Under the pieces are notes generated by a model, which made no database searches, was not told where the DNA came from, and saw nothing but the letters and a program-made list of their open reading frames with translations. A DNA stretch of 44,089 nt from Barthelona sp. PAP020 (Eukaryota > Metamonada: BaSk clade): positions 1 through 44,089 of the forward strand of contig JARQWU010000059.1 of assembly GCA_040182905.1 (NCBI GenBank), read 5' to 3'. Position numbers and translations under genes: made by a program. Position 1 is the first letter of the stretch; every line of letters begins with the position of its first letter. Below are positions 28,744 through 38,623 of the stretch, piece after piece.

Positions 28744-30480
28744 ATGATACAGGTTTCTCCATTTGAAAAAAAACCCAAAAAAACGAAATTTTTTGTCAAA
28801 TGTTGCATTATTATGCTTCTTCTTATAACTCTAATTGTTACATCTCATTCAATTTATGAAAACGTATCAGCTGTTGGTAATAAACAGGATATGTTCCGTA
28901 TAGATGAATATACAAATTGGAATGAAACGGCTGCGTTTGTTCAAAATATTGAACAGAAGTTTGAAGAATTGAAAAAGAGTTTTTCCCAAGAAATTTCTGA
29001 AAATGATGACGAAATGAAGAAAATTTTAACCTTTTTGCAACAATCTATTCTACCATCGGAATTCATCTCTGAAAATGTGCATTCTATTGTTGACAATCAA
29101 CAACATAGAGGAACTTGCTGGTTAATGACATCTCTTGAATTCTTAGAAGCTAATTATAAAAAACAGGGTGTTGCTAATGGTTTTTTAACTCCTGACCAAT
29201 TTGTTAAATTTTCAGTTCAAGGAAATGGTGTCAATTATCTTCGTTATTGCTCAAAAAATCCCAAAGAATGCCCTGATACTCCTGAAAGGTTTGGAAAGAA
29301 TGATGCTGATGGTTACCCAGCTTGGTTATATTTGTTTAACTCTTATTTGGGGACAAAGCTCATTCCTGACCTTAAAACATGTCCATATATCCCTAATTCT
29401 GGTAATGATACCGATTGTCCTGGTATGGATGAATATCTGCAGTTCAATCCCATAGATTACCATGTTTGGAATATCAATGTGCATTATTCAATTGAGGACA
29501 TGAAACTTGCCTTATTTAATGCTGGTGTTCCTCTTCCAATTGTTACTGAAATTGTCAGTAGCACACACTATGTTCCTTGTAATGTCGAAGGATATGCTGA
29601 AACAGATGAATGCAAAGATGAAAAAACCAAATGTCCTGATGGTTATGGTTCTACTTACTGTGCATCTTATAAACGTCGTTCAACTTCTGATGGACACTTT
29701 TATATTAAAGAAGAGGGATTAGAAGGCAGTGGTGGACATGCCATGCTTTTGGTTGGATATTCAGATTCACATCAAGTTACTGTTGGTGAAAATACCATTC
29801 ATAAAGGAGGATTCATTGTTTTGAATTCCTGGGGTGAAGATAACTCACATTCCAAGGAGTTTTATGCTCATAAGATTTCCAAACGAGATGATCAGTTTTT
29901 GTGTCCTAATATCAAATCTCCTCGTGAATGGGTTCCTCTTGATCATGAGACAGATGATCTTTATAAGTTAAGACCTGCTACTGAATTAACATGTTTGACT
30001 CCTACAACTCCTTCTTTAATTAATACTGTGGTTAATTGTAATTTTAGCAGAAAATACTATTTTGACCACACTAAACCTTACAATGGAGAACTTGTTATTC
30101 CATGTTTCAAGGAAAAAGACACAGAAAGTGGAGAAATTGTTGATGTTTGCTATCCTCCAGTTATTTTTGATGAACTAACCAAAGTATTTACTCCTAATGA
30201 CACAGTCATTAACATGGGAAGAAACAGTCAAGCTGCTTGTGGCTACTACTTCTTACCTTATGATTATATTAAAAAGGTTGATGGTAATTATGGCTTTACT
30301 TGGGTCACAACAATGGATGTGAAGTTCTCAGATAGTTCATATGAAGCTAATAGAGACAAGTACCCTGATCATGAGACACAATACGATAGCATCAAGGAGG
30401 CTACTAGTTCATACAGTGTTCCCCAGTTTGTAGATCATACTCCTTGGCAAACAAATGTTAATTATCGTCCGAAAGTGTAA
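28744..30480 (+). CDS. Membrane-anchored papain-family (C1) cysteine peptidase
   Basis: This is a 578-residue protein. A short cytosolic basic N-terminus precedes one hydrophobic segment at about 17-34, suggesting a type II membrane protein or an uncleaved signal. A charged helical propeptide-like region spans about 55-110. The catalytic residues are in family order: Q119 and C125 in NQQHRGTCW, H332 in SGGHAML and N361 in LNSWGED. The catalytic domain is longer than papain (about 215). There is a cysteine-rich insertion between C125 and H332, and a tail of about 200 residues after N361 that I do not recognise. Peptidases of this clan act in lysosomes or at the surface of parasitic protists. 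The start is the first ATG, just after a T-rich leader, and the stop lies in GTGTAAA. Confidence 0.88.
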   Translation: MIQVSPFEKKPKKTKFFVKCCIIMLLLITLIVTSHSIYENVSAVGNKQDMFRIDEYTNWNETAAFVQNIEQKFEELKKSFSQEISENDDEMKKILTFLQQSILPSEFISENVHSIVDNQQHRGTCWLMTSLEFLEANYKKQGVANGFLTPDQFVKFSVQGNGVNYLRYCSKNPKECPDTPERFGKNDADGYPAWLYLFNSYLGTKLIPDLKTCPYIPNSGNDTDCPGMDEYLQFNPIDYHVWNINVHYSIEDMKLALFNAGVPLPIVTEIVSSTHYVPCNVEGYAETDECKDEKTKCPDGYGSTYCASYKRRSTSDGHFYIKEEGLEGSGGHAMLLVGYSDSHQVTVGENTIHKGGFIVLNSWGEDNSHSKEFYAHKISKRDDQFLCPNIKSPREWVPLDHETDDLYKLRPATELTCLTPTTPSLINTVVNCNFSRKYYFDHTKPYNGELVIPCFKEKDTESGEIVDVCYPPVIFDELTKVFTPNDTVINMGRNSQAACGYYFLPYDYIKKVDGNYGFTWVTTMDVKFSDSSYEANRDKYPDHETQYDSIKEATSSYSVPQFVDHTPWQTNVNYRPKV

Positions 30481-30783
30481 ATTTTTGCAGTATTTTTTTT
30501 CCTTTCTTCAAAACGTTTACCAAAGCTTTCCAAACTTGAGAGCAACAAACCTTTATCTTTTTGCATAAAAAAATTAAATAAAAACAAATTTGGGTTTCAT
30601 TTTACAAAAAGAAATTTCAGCTCATTTATGCTCTTTCTGATTCGCTTTCAAAAAGCAACATCTTATTTTTTCGAAATAAATATTCAGATAAAACAATAAC
30701 TAATAAGAGGGTGTGTGAGAGTATGTAAAAGAAGGGGAAAAGTGAGATTGTGTGAGTGAAAAAAGAAGAGAAACAATCAAAAA
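30481..30783. other. Convergent intergenic region
   Basis: This 303-bp region lies between two genes that end toward each other. Its right part, about 30708-30778, is strongly purine-biased on the + strand and repeats GTGTGAG-like words, unlike the neighbouring spacers. No gene or RNA is recognisable. Confidence 0.4.
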
Positions 30784-33700
30784 CTACAAGAATAGTTCAG
30801 TATTATCAAGTTCAGAATAATCAAAGTTTACTGCGAAATTAGAATGTACTTGGTCTGTTTCTTGAGTTTCAATCAATTCTTGTATATCTGTCTTAAACAA
30901 ATATTCTTCGTCATCTTGAGTAATCGATTTATTTCTGGTAAACAACCATAAAATACATGTAAACACTGAAAATAGCACAATTAAACCGAGTATTCCAAGA
31001 AAAATCACCAACAACCAGTGTGCTTCAAAATACTCCCAAAAGTCTGCATACATTAATTCTGCACCATCACATTCTTCCCAATTGATTGGTGAACAAAATT
31101 TTGTCTTGGCAGAAGGATCATCTTCAACAAAAAAAGATTCAAAACTATCTTCATTCTCAGGTGCTTCTTGAAGAATCAATAAAGCTCGAAAATTAACATC
31201 CGAAGGTGCAATAATTTCGATGGTAACATTTTCATAAGAAGCAACAATAAAAGTCATGGGAACACTCGAAACTTTTAATTTGATCTCTTTGAAAACGTTT
31301 TTAAAAGTAATAACAAATTCTTTGAACATGAAGAATTCCAATTCGTCTGATTCAGTATAATTAGGTCGTAAAACAGACAGTATTCTTCTTGGTTTAATAT
31401 CTGTAAACCGTAAAGTTAATGTGTCATTCATATTTAAACCAAGAAACAACTCATTAACAGTGACAACACCATGTGAATTATATGAAAAAACACCTGAAGA
31501 AAAAGGCAAATGACATTCCCTATTTGCCTTCCAAAAACCTCCAGGACATGCAATAGTCACTGGATCTTTGCCTGGCCATTTTTTCCCATACCAAAAATGG
31601 TCATCATCAATCTCATCGATGAATATGATATGGTCTGATGTCTTTGCAGATTCCTCATCAATTATAGTGGTGAAATTTATAGAAGAAACATTATTTAAAG
31701 ACAACAATAAAGGTGATTGTTGTGGAAACAAGTACATCCCAAAATTAAAAATTGTGATAATCAACTTAGCACGTGATTCGGCATTGAAATGATGTTGTCG
31801 CATTCTTACGTATTTTGAATTGATAAAACGAACATGAGTTGCATTCACTCCTGCTCTGTAAGAGGTTTGGTTATCGAATTGCTTTCTTTCCAAAAGATCA
31901 ACAATTTTTACCGTGAAAAAAAGTCCATCCACAAATTCCACTCCATTGGAAGGACGAAAAGATATGAGTGGAGATAAGGAAGTTGAATAAAAGCGAGAAA
32001 ACGTTTGAGCATTGTCAATATATCTCTCTATGAGACCATTTACCAAAATAATTGGCTCATTGAGTCCAAAAAAGTCAAGATACAAAAACTTACTTTCATA
32101 ATCTTCTTCTCCAACATCAACATTAACATAACCATTAAGTTGGACAACACATTCGTGATTGGTAAAATCTTGTTTAAACAAAGCATAGGAATACTTGGTA
32201 ATATCGCAAATGCTGTCATCTTCTTCAGAAAACAGACGAATAAAGGTTGGATTGAAGAATTCATAATCGATAAATATTGATTTATTTGCTGATAAGTACA
32301 AAGCCAAATCAAACTTAAAATCAACAACAGGAAAAAATAAGACATCTGCCATAGAGAAAAAAAAAACACTTTCAACGGTTCCTTGAAAAAATCGCAAGTA
32401 AACATCAGATATAACATTGGTATCTTGTCCAGTAAAGTTCAACTTCATCAAAGTGTAATGCGTATTACTGATAGCCCCAAAATTAAAAGGAACTGACCCA
32501 CTACGTTCTCCAAAGACCAAAAAAGAACCTCTAGAATTATCAATAGTGATGGATGATCCTTCTTTGTTTGATAAAGCAAAAAATACATCATAGGCACCTG
32601 TTGACTTCTCAAATGAAATACTGTTGCCCAATCCATTTTCCTGAATAATTGGTACTGGAATAGCAAATCCTGGTTCTTTCAAAAAAATTTCTCCCTCAAC
32701 AAACATGAAATCTCCGTCAATATGTAATGAATAATTCAATGAGAGATTGTAAGATCGACTCACAATGAAAATTCCTGATAACAATTGAGTAGGTTTCATG
32801 AATGCTTCCCACGACGCACAACTACTTTGAGAGATGGTCCAATTACTGTAAGAATTCACTTCTAAAAAAGTATCGTCAATCATACTAACATTTCTCAACT
32901 CATCAGGCACAACCGCCTGCCAAGTGCTAAAATCAGGGAAAGGATACAATTCCCCAGATACACACTCAGGAGAAAACGACTGGTTAAACCCACAATATAA
33001 GGAAATCAACTCATCTGGATGATCAACCAAAGGAAAATATCGAATATTAATCATCAAAAATTGTTCTATGGTGATATTGGCAAAGACCTCACTTGAAAAA
33101 AAGAATCTAGCAAAACTTGGGGTCTTGGCTACATAATTGTTATAGGGTTGTTTCAGAGATTCCAAAGGTTTAGCCGAAATAGTTGCAGAACCAAACTCAT
33201 TCGACAAATCCATATCTGTTGGCTGACGATAAATCTCCAAATAAACAGAATATTGACTGTTTAAAATGATAGTCAAAGGACGTACACAATTGTGGAAAAA
33301 CAGCTCTTTACCAGTAGCATGAAGAATATCAAAATTTAATTGTTTATATTCGTTTGAATAAATGGCTTTACTCAAAAAAGCATTGACTTCCCGGACAAAT
33401 AATAACACAACGGTGTCTGGAAACACTCTATTTTCTTTTAAATGTATCGAAAACCCATTTTTTAGTGATAATATGGGATATAAAGTCCCAATATATGATG
33501 AAGTACGATTTTGTTGGATAAACCCTTCCCTAAGATCATAAGCATAATTTATGAAAATAAAAGGAATCATATCTATTTCTGCCATCTTTGAATGATCGAC
33601 AACAAACACATTAAACGAAGCTTGCAATGTGGTAATAGATTCGTGTGGTAAAGTGAAGTTAATCACTTTTTTATCTCCATCAATTCCATTCTTTTCAACG

Positions 33701-34551
33701 TACACTAGAAAGTTATCAAAATCATCACTATCGATGGTGAGTGGATTATTATCTTTTATTACACTCAATTGTTCTTCTCCAACAATACTACATACAAACC
33801 TTTCCACTGATTTAAAAAAATAAAACTTGAAAAATTCTGAATAACCTTGAAAAAATTCTGTTGCATTGTCCAAATTTTGACATTCTATCATTTTGAATTT
33901 AAAAACACTATCATCATCGGTGTTACTCTTTGAATTGATGTTTTTTGTTGTACTTATTAAACTGACATAATCATATTTCCTATCCTCTAAATTAAAAAAA
34001 AATAATCTGTTTTCATCAAACTCACCTTCATTATTTAACATCCAGCGGTAATCAAAAAAATAACAGTCATTATTATCAATAGCAGGAAAGATATTTAACA
34101 AGTTTGCGTTGTACTCTTTCTTTGATGTGAAGGTATAATTGAACAGTAGCTTGATCTTGATTGAAGTCACTTCAGAGTCTCTTGGCAGTGAAGCTTTCAG
34201 GCCGATTGCAAAATATTGTGGGGAATCAGTTGACAACGTAACATTTTTCTGCAAAATTATTTCATTTTTTCTTGCTTTTTTGAAAATAAATCTGTGTTTA
34301 GCATCAAAACTAGTATCACCAGCAGGTTTTAACCAAAAATTAACATCACTTTCAACAAAATCAATCGAATAAAAATGTATTGTCACAATTTGATCAAGTT
34401 CAGCTTCATGAAAATAAAAACAACGTTGTTGTTCTCTAGAATACGATGTATCTACTTCTAGTATTACTTCATTATTTGGTTCAATAGATTCAACAGAATA
34501 AACTTCGATACAAAACATAAAAATACATAAATAAAACACAAGTAATTTCAT
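30784..34551 (-). CDS. Giant single-pass surface protein, paralogue A (family unrecognised)
   Basis: This is a 1255-residue type I membrane protein. A signal peptide (about 1-20, MKLLVFYLCIFMFCIEVYS) precedes a roughly 1150-residue ectodomain rich in beta-type sequence and Asn-X-Ser/Thr sites. One transmembrane helix (about 1178-1202) follows, then a cytosolic tail of about 50 residues with a YSEL motif of the YxxPhi endocytosis type. I cannot name the family. It is clearly paralogous to the next gene: both share EPN near residue 24-26, KYxRMRQ near 915-924, a CxGGxW...C cysteine pair near 1025-1040 and a C-x3-N-x3-C-like pair just outside the membrane. It could be an adhesin, receptor or surface coat. 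The stop is TAG. Confidence 0.85.
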   Translation of the reverse strand: MKLLVFYLCIFMFCIEVYSVESIEPNNEVILEVDTSYSREQQRCFYFHEAELDQIVTIHFYSIDFVESDVNFWLKPAGDTSFDAKHRFIFKKARKNEIILQKNVTLSTDSPQYFAIGLKASLPRDSEVTSIKIKLLFNYTFTSKKEYNANLLNIFPAIDNNDCYFFDYRWMLNNEGEFDENRLFFFNLEDRKYDYVSLISTTKNINSKSNTDDDSVFKFKMIECQNLDNATEFFQGYSEFFKFYFFKSVERFVCSIVGEEQLSVIKDNNPLTIDSDDFDNFLVYVEKNGIDGDKKVINFTLPHESITTLQASFNVFVVDHSKMAEIDMIPFIFINYAYDLREGFIQQNRTSSYIGTLYPILSLKNGFSIHLKENRVFPDTVVLLFVREVNAFLSKAIYSNEYKQLNFDILHATGKELFFHNCVRPLTIILNSQYSVYLEIYRQPTDMDLSNEFGSATISAKPLESLKQPYNNYVAKTPSFARFFFSSEVFANITIEQFLMINIRYFPLVDHPDELISLYCGFNQSFSPECVSGELYPFPDFSTWQAVVPDELRNVSMIDDTFLEVNSYSNWTISQSSCASWEAFMKPTQLLSGIFIVSRSYNLSLNYSLHIDGDFMFVEGEIFLKEPGFAIPVPIIQENGLGNSISFEKSTGAYDVFFALSNKEGSSITIDNSRGSFLVFGERSGSVPFNFGAISNTHYTLMKLNFTGQDTNVISDVYLRFFQGTVESVFFFSMADVLFFPVVDFKFDLALYLSANKSIFIDYEFFNPTFIRLFSEEDDSICDITKYSYALFKQDFTNHECVVQLNGYVNVDVGEEDYESKFLYLDFFGLNEPIILVNGLIERYIDNAQTFSRFYSTSLSPLISFRPSNGVEFVDGLFFTVKIVDLLERKQFDNQTSYRAGVNATHVRFINSKYVRMRQHHFNAESRAKLIITIFNFGMYLFPQQSPLLLSLNNVSSINFTTIIDEESAKTSDHIIFIDEIDDDHFWYGKKWPGKDPVTIACPGGFWKANRECHLPFSSGVFSYNSHGVVTVNELFLGLNMNDTLTLRFTDIKPRRILSVLRPNYTESDELEFFMFKEFVITFKNVFKEIKLKVSSVPMTFIVASYENVTIEIIAPSDVNFRALLILQEAPENEDSFESFFVEDDPSAKTKFCSPINWEECDGAELMYADFWEYFEAHWLLVIFLGILGLIVLFSVFTCILWLFTRNKSITQDDEEYLFKTDIQELIETQETDQVHSNFAVNFDYSELDNTELFL

Positions 34552-34726
34552 TATACGCTCAAAATATTCTTCATAAAATAATCATAATGTTGATACTGAA
34601 AGAAAAATTGTATTAAAAATTCTTTTGTCTTTATCTTGGAATTCAACAATAAAGTATTCATCAAAGATTTTTTTTGTTTCCATCTAATTAGATAATTTAA
34701 ACAAATAAACAACAAACAAAAAAAAT
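34552..34726. other. Spacer between the two surface-protein paralogues
   Basis: This short AT-rich spacer of 175 bp contains the promoter of the left paralogue and the 3' flank of the right one. No further feature is seen. Confidence 0.4.
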
Positions 34727-37700
34727 TTACAAAAAAACAAAATCATCTTCAGATTCATTTTGATTATCATTATTTAACAAGAAAGAAGTGATATTATCAT
34801 CAATAAAATTGAACTTTTCTTCTTTAATAATTTCTTCTTCAATTAAAACTTCTTTTTCTTCTTTAAAATACATTTTTTTAATGATAAAATACATCAAAAT
34901 AAAAAGTGAAATAACAATTGCAACAATAATCAGAATAGGTATCAAATAATTGGGACTGACCACATGCATATTTTCACAATCAGGGAAATTTTCTAACAAA
35001 CACAAATTTTTACCTGCATTGATAACAAGACTTGGGTCAACAATTTGAATTGAAAAAAAAACTTCATTAGGTCTGTCCAAAATGAATTTAATCTTTTCAA
35101 ATGTTCTCACAACAACAAAGACACGTCTTCCTTGAACTATTTCCACAGTTGTAACCGCATCATCTGAACCAATGAAATCAATCTTAAAAGTCTCTTTCTT
35201 GAGTGAAAAAAAATCCAAAACCCTATTTTTCATCACATTAGTAAAATCTATTTCAGTAGTTTTGTTTATTCTTACTGCATAATATGAATGGTCAATGGTA
35301 ATAACACTTGCGCTTAATATATAATCATAAAAACCATCATAAAAAGTACGGACACAATCATAACGATGTGTACCAGTTAAAGGTGGAATCCAATATCCTC
35401 CAATACAAGGGAATTTTCTTTCTGAAGGTATCTCATCATAAACATTAATCCCTTCATATATCCTATCATCGTTAATTCGGTCTAACATAACAAAATCTTT
35501 ATTGTTATCAAGTGAAGAGTAAGTTTTGAAGGTGAAATTTTGATGAAACTTTTCAATTTCATCCAATTTTACAAAGAATAAAGTTGTAGTGGTTTGAGGA
35601 TATATATCAATGGAATAATCAATACCAGGCAACCAAATTTCATAACGTGTTACAACAGAACCTACATATTGACGCATTCTCAAATACTTGGTATCTGACA
35701 CATTCACTGAATAAGTAGTGTTATCTTTTGACTTAAAAGCAAAATATTCATTATCAAAAACACGAGTTATATTTGAACTTGAAACTTCTACTTTCAAATA
35801 TTGAGTGTTTGATTCAATTTCCGTATTATGAATGAATGTCATTAGGGGCATTGCATCTGTAGTGGTTACACACTGATAATCATCGTTCATATTCTCATTT
35901 GCACCAAAAAAGGAATCGTCTGAATTCAAATCGTCTGAATATTCGAATATCCCGTTAAATAAAAATGGTTTCCTTCCTTCATACAAATAATTCAAATAAC
36001 AAAAAATAATTGGGCTAAAACTGTAAAATTCTTCAGCAACAAGTATCTCAATGCTTGTAATAAACTTGATAATTGGAGAATCATTGGATTTCAGTTCAAT
36101 CAAAGAAAATTCCTTTCCATAAACCTCCACACTAGATTGTCTTCTTTTTGGATTGTAACTGGGGGTTAAAACAGATGGATTTGTTAATTCAGCATACAGT
36201 TTAAAAACTTTTTCGTTGGAACCACATAAAGCAAATTTCCACTCATCTCTAGCAAGAGGAATATAAAATGAATGAGTTGTATTCCAATCTTTGTACAAGC
36301 CATCATCATTATAAACGCGCAACTTTTGAACATCTTTATTCAACGTTACATTCGATAACATTTCCTCAAATCTCAATGTTATCAAAGATACAGATTGAAT
36401 CTCAGACCTATCAATCACTATTTTTTGCTTGATATCATACACATTCACAATTAACAGCTCTGAATTGCACGTAATAAAGATTGTTTCTGTGTTGATTATG
36501 CCAAACAATATATAAAGACTAAAAGGGGAGTCTGGCAAGAAAAAGGAGATTTTCGTTGATTCTGATGAATCTAAGCATGATAGCGTTTGTATAGTTCTAT
36601 TAACTTGAGTGAAATAACTCTCATGAATGAATTGTCCTCGAGAGATTCCTTTGATCAAAAGCGGATAAGAAGCAAGGGTCACATTTCGATCTGCATCGTC
36701 TGCAAGAATAAATAGATGATTGTTTAGCTTTTTGAGATTATTTGTCTCATTTGAAACCTTTAAATATATGTATGAAAGAGCAAATATATCCAAACGATAT
36801 TGCTGACTTTCATATATTGGTGGATTAAACTTAACAATTGTATGAAAATTCGCTGAAAAAAACAAAGATTTATCAACTTCAAAGAACATTACACTGCGTC
36901 TTTGATGCATATCGACAGGAAACTTCGGTTTATATGTTTTTCCACATTTGGTATCATAATTACCAACCAAATCACAAAATTTGTAATCGGGTGGTGCTTT
37001 GGCAAATGGAAGGTACGAATGACTCAATATCATAAAACTACAATAGGTCTGTATTCTTATAATACCACCATCCTTCAAAAATGGATTATCATTGATACTG
37101 AATCGAAACTGATCCTCAATTCTCATTTGAAACTTAAATTTACTTGTATCATTCGATGTGTAGAACGATATAACAGCATCATGATCATCACAAATGAAGT
37201 GATTAGTGGTATCTCGTCTGTTTGATGCGATATAGATACCGTACGAACCGCTACCTCTTAAACCCATATCAAAAGTGTTAAATAACCCAGAAGAACATAA
37301 CGAGAAGAATGAATCACTTACAACCCTTTCAAATGAAAAATTATCGAACGATACACGTGAAATATCAGTTTGTCTCAACCCATTGAACATTTTTTTATCG
37401 TTACTGTACACAAATAAGAGCAAAATATCACCACTGATTGATTTGATCTTCAAAGTTCCTTCTGTTGTCTTGAAAAACAAATATCCATCAAGGTATTCTT
37501 GATAAGTGCTTTCCAATACAATTTCACTCCCGCATACCATCGCATTGCAGTAGTCAATGACAAAAAAAAACTTCTGTAAAGCAATAGTATCATTCAGAAT
37601 AAACAATGCTAAGTTCAACTTTCCACTACCAAAGTAATACGCCAAACCTTCCTCAAGAGAAAGAATAGAATATCGATTAGATTGGTTCAAATAATTCAAA

Positions 37701-38458
37701 GATAATATTAACTCTTCACCTAAAACAGGCTTAATGTATAAAAAAAAATCCTGGGCATCTGCCCACTTCTTATTGACAGACAATATAACTTCAACTGACT
37801 CTACTCCATTCAAAATCGTATTATCTACACTGCTTAACATAGATATAAAATAAGTGGAATTGAAAAACGCATGTGTTGAATTCATTTTTGGCTTCAAATA
37901 AGTTGTGGCAATAGTAAAACCCAAGTTTGAGTATGCACTATTCGAAGGAGTGTTCTTTGTAGCTTCCATCAACTTAGAATATGATATATGATATATATAC
38001 GGTTGTGTGGGAATTGGAATCTTGAAATAGCTTTCAACATTATAATCATCAGGAGAAGGTTCAATAATTGGAAGATTATCCAAAGAATAATAAGAATAGG
38101 AAAACTCAAGCTCATCACTGGATGAAGCTTGAATGCACAAAGAATAGGTATAAGTATCATTGTAAAAGACATGAGCTGGAAAAGTTTCCACATGACTTCC
38201 CTCGCTAACTGACACAACTTTCAAAAAGTGTCCAAAATTGTTGCATTGATAAATATACGCAGAAAGAATCGTTCCATGATCTTGAGATGAGAATATAACT
38301 GTAATATTATATGTTAGCATGAAATTTCCTCCAGAAATATCCAATTGATGATCATTATAATCCAAAACATAAGTCATGTTTGGTTCAAAAACATCAAAAT
38401 CGCACAATACACAACATAAAAGACTAAAAAATATGAAGAAAACAATCAAAAGCTTCAT
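34727..38458 (-). CDS. Giant single-pass surface protein, paralogue B (family unrecognised)
   Basis: This 1243-residue protein is the tandem paralogue of the gene to its left. It has a signal peptide (about 1-19), a long ectodomain with many potential N-glycosylation sites, and one membrane helix (about 1170-1195). A Lys/Glu-rich cytosolic tail of about 48 residues ends in DDFVFL. The tail contains EKEVLI, which fits the acidic dileucine sorting pattern. Shared family landmarks are EPN near residue 25, KYLRMRQ near 924, PCIGGYW with a following Cys near 1010-1025, and LCLLENFPDC at about 1150-1160 just before the membrane. Elsewhere the two ectodomains are strongly diverged. Function is unknown; the layout suggests a cell-surface or endosomal receptor-like molecule. 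The stop lies in TTGTAAA. Confidence 0.85.
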   Translation of the reverse strand: MKLLIVFFIFFSLLCCVLCDFDVFEPNMTYVLDYNDHQLDISGGNFMLTYNITVIFSSQDHGTILSAYIYQCNNFGHFLKVVSVSEGSHVETFPAHVFYNDTYTYSLCIQASSSDELEFSYSYYSLDNLPIIEPSPDDYNVESYFKIPIPTQPYIYHISYSKLMEATKNTPSNSAYSNLGFTIATTYLKPKMNSTHAFFNSTYFISMLSSVDNTILNGVESVEVILSVNKKWADAQDFFLYIKPVLGEELILSLNYLNQSNRYSILSLEEGLAYYFGSGKLNLALFILNDTIALQKFFFVIDYCNAMVCGSEIVLESTYQEYLDGYLFFKTTEGTLKIKSISGDILLLFVYSNDKKMFNGLRQTDISRVSFDNFSFERVVSDSFFSLCSSGLFNTFDMGLRGSGSYGIYIASNRRDTTNHFICDDHDAVISFYTSNDTSKFKFQMRIEDQFRFSINDNPFLKDGGIIRIQTYCSFMILSHSYLPFAKAPPDYKFCDLVGNYDTKCGKTYKPKFPVDMHQRRSVMFFEVDKSLFFSANFHTIVKFNPPIYESQQYRLDIFALSYIYLKVSNETNNLKKLNNHLFILADDADRNVTLASYPLLIKGISRGQFIHESYFTQVNRTIQTLSCLDSSESTKISFFLPDSPFSLYILFGIINTETIFITCNSELLIVNVYDIKQKIVIDRSEIQSVSLITLRFEEMLSNVTLNKDVQKLRVYNDDGLYKDWNTTHSFYIPLARDEWKFALCGSNEKVFKLYAELTNPSVLTPSYNPKRRQSSVEVYGKEFSLIELKSNDSPIIKFITSIEILVAEEFYSFSPIIFCYLNYLYEGRKPFLFNGIFEYSDDLNSDDSFFGANENMNDDYQCVTTTDAMPLMTFIHNTEIESNTQYLKVEVSSSNITRVFDNEYFAFKSKDNTTYSVNVSDTKYLRMRQYVGSVVTRYEIWLPGIDYSIDIYPQTTTTLFFVKLDEIEKFHQNFTFKTYSSLDNNKDFVMLDRINDDRIYEGINVYDEIPSERKFPCIGGYWIPPLTGTHRYDCVRTFYDGFYDYILSASVITIDHSYYAVRINKTTEIDFTNVMKNRVLDFFSLKKETFKIDFIGSDDAVTTVEIVQGRRVFVVVRTFEKIKFILDRPNEVFFSIQIVDPSLVINAGKNLCLLENFPDCENMHVVSPNYLIPILIIVAIVISLFILMYFIIKKMYFKEEKEVLIEEEIIKEEKFNFIDDNITSFLLNNDNQNESEDDFVFL

Positions 38459-38623
38459 ATATTGAATAAAACAACAAATAAAAAAAGACTACTTTAATTA
38501 AACAATTGGAAATAAAAATTATCATTGTACAGTCTTTCCTGAAAAAGGTTTTATTTCAACTCTTTTAAATCAAATTCTAAAGAGAAAAAAATTTTGTTCA
38601 AGGAATTCTTTTTTCTACAAAAA
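38459..38623. promoter_or_regulatory. Bidirectional promoter region, surface protein B / SAMHD1-like
   Basis: These 165 AT-rich bases between divergent starts must contain both promoters. No conserved box could be identified with confidence. The frame of the right-hand gene is open a little further upstream from a TTG, which I did not use. Confidence 0.4.
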
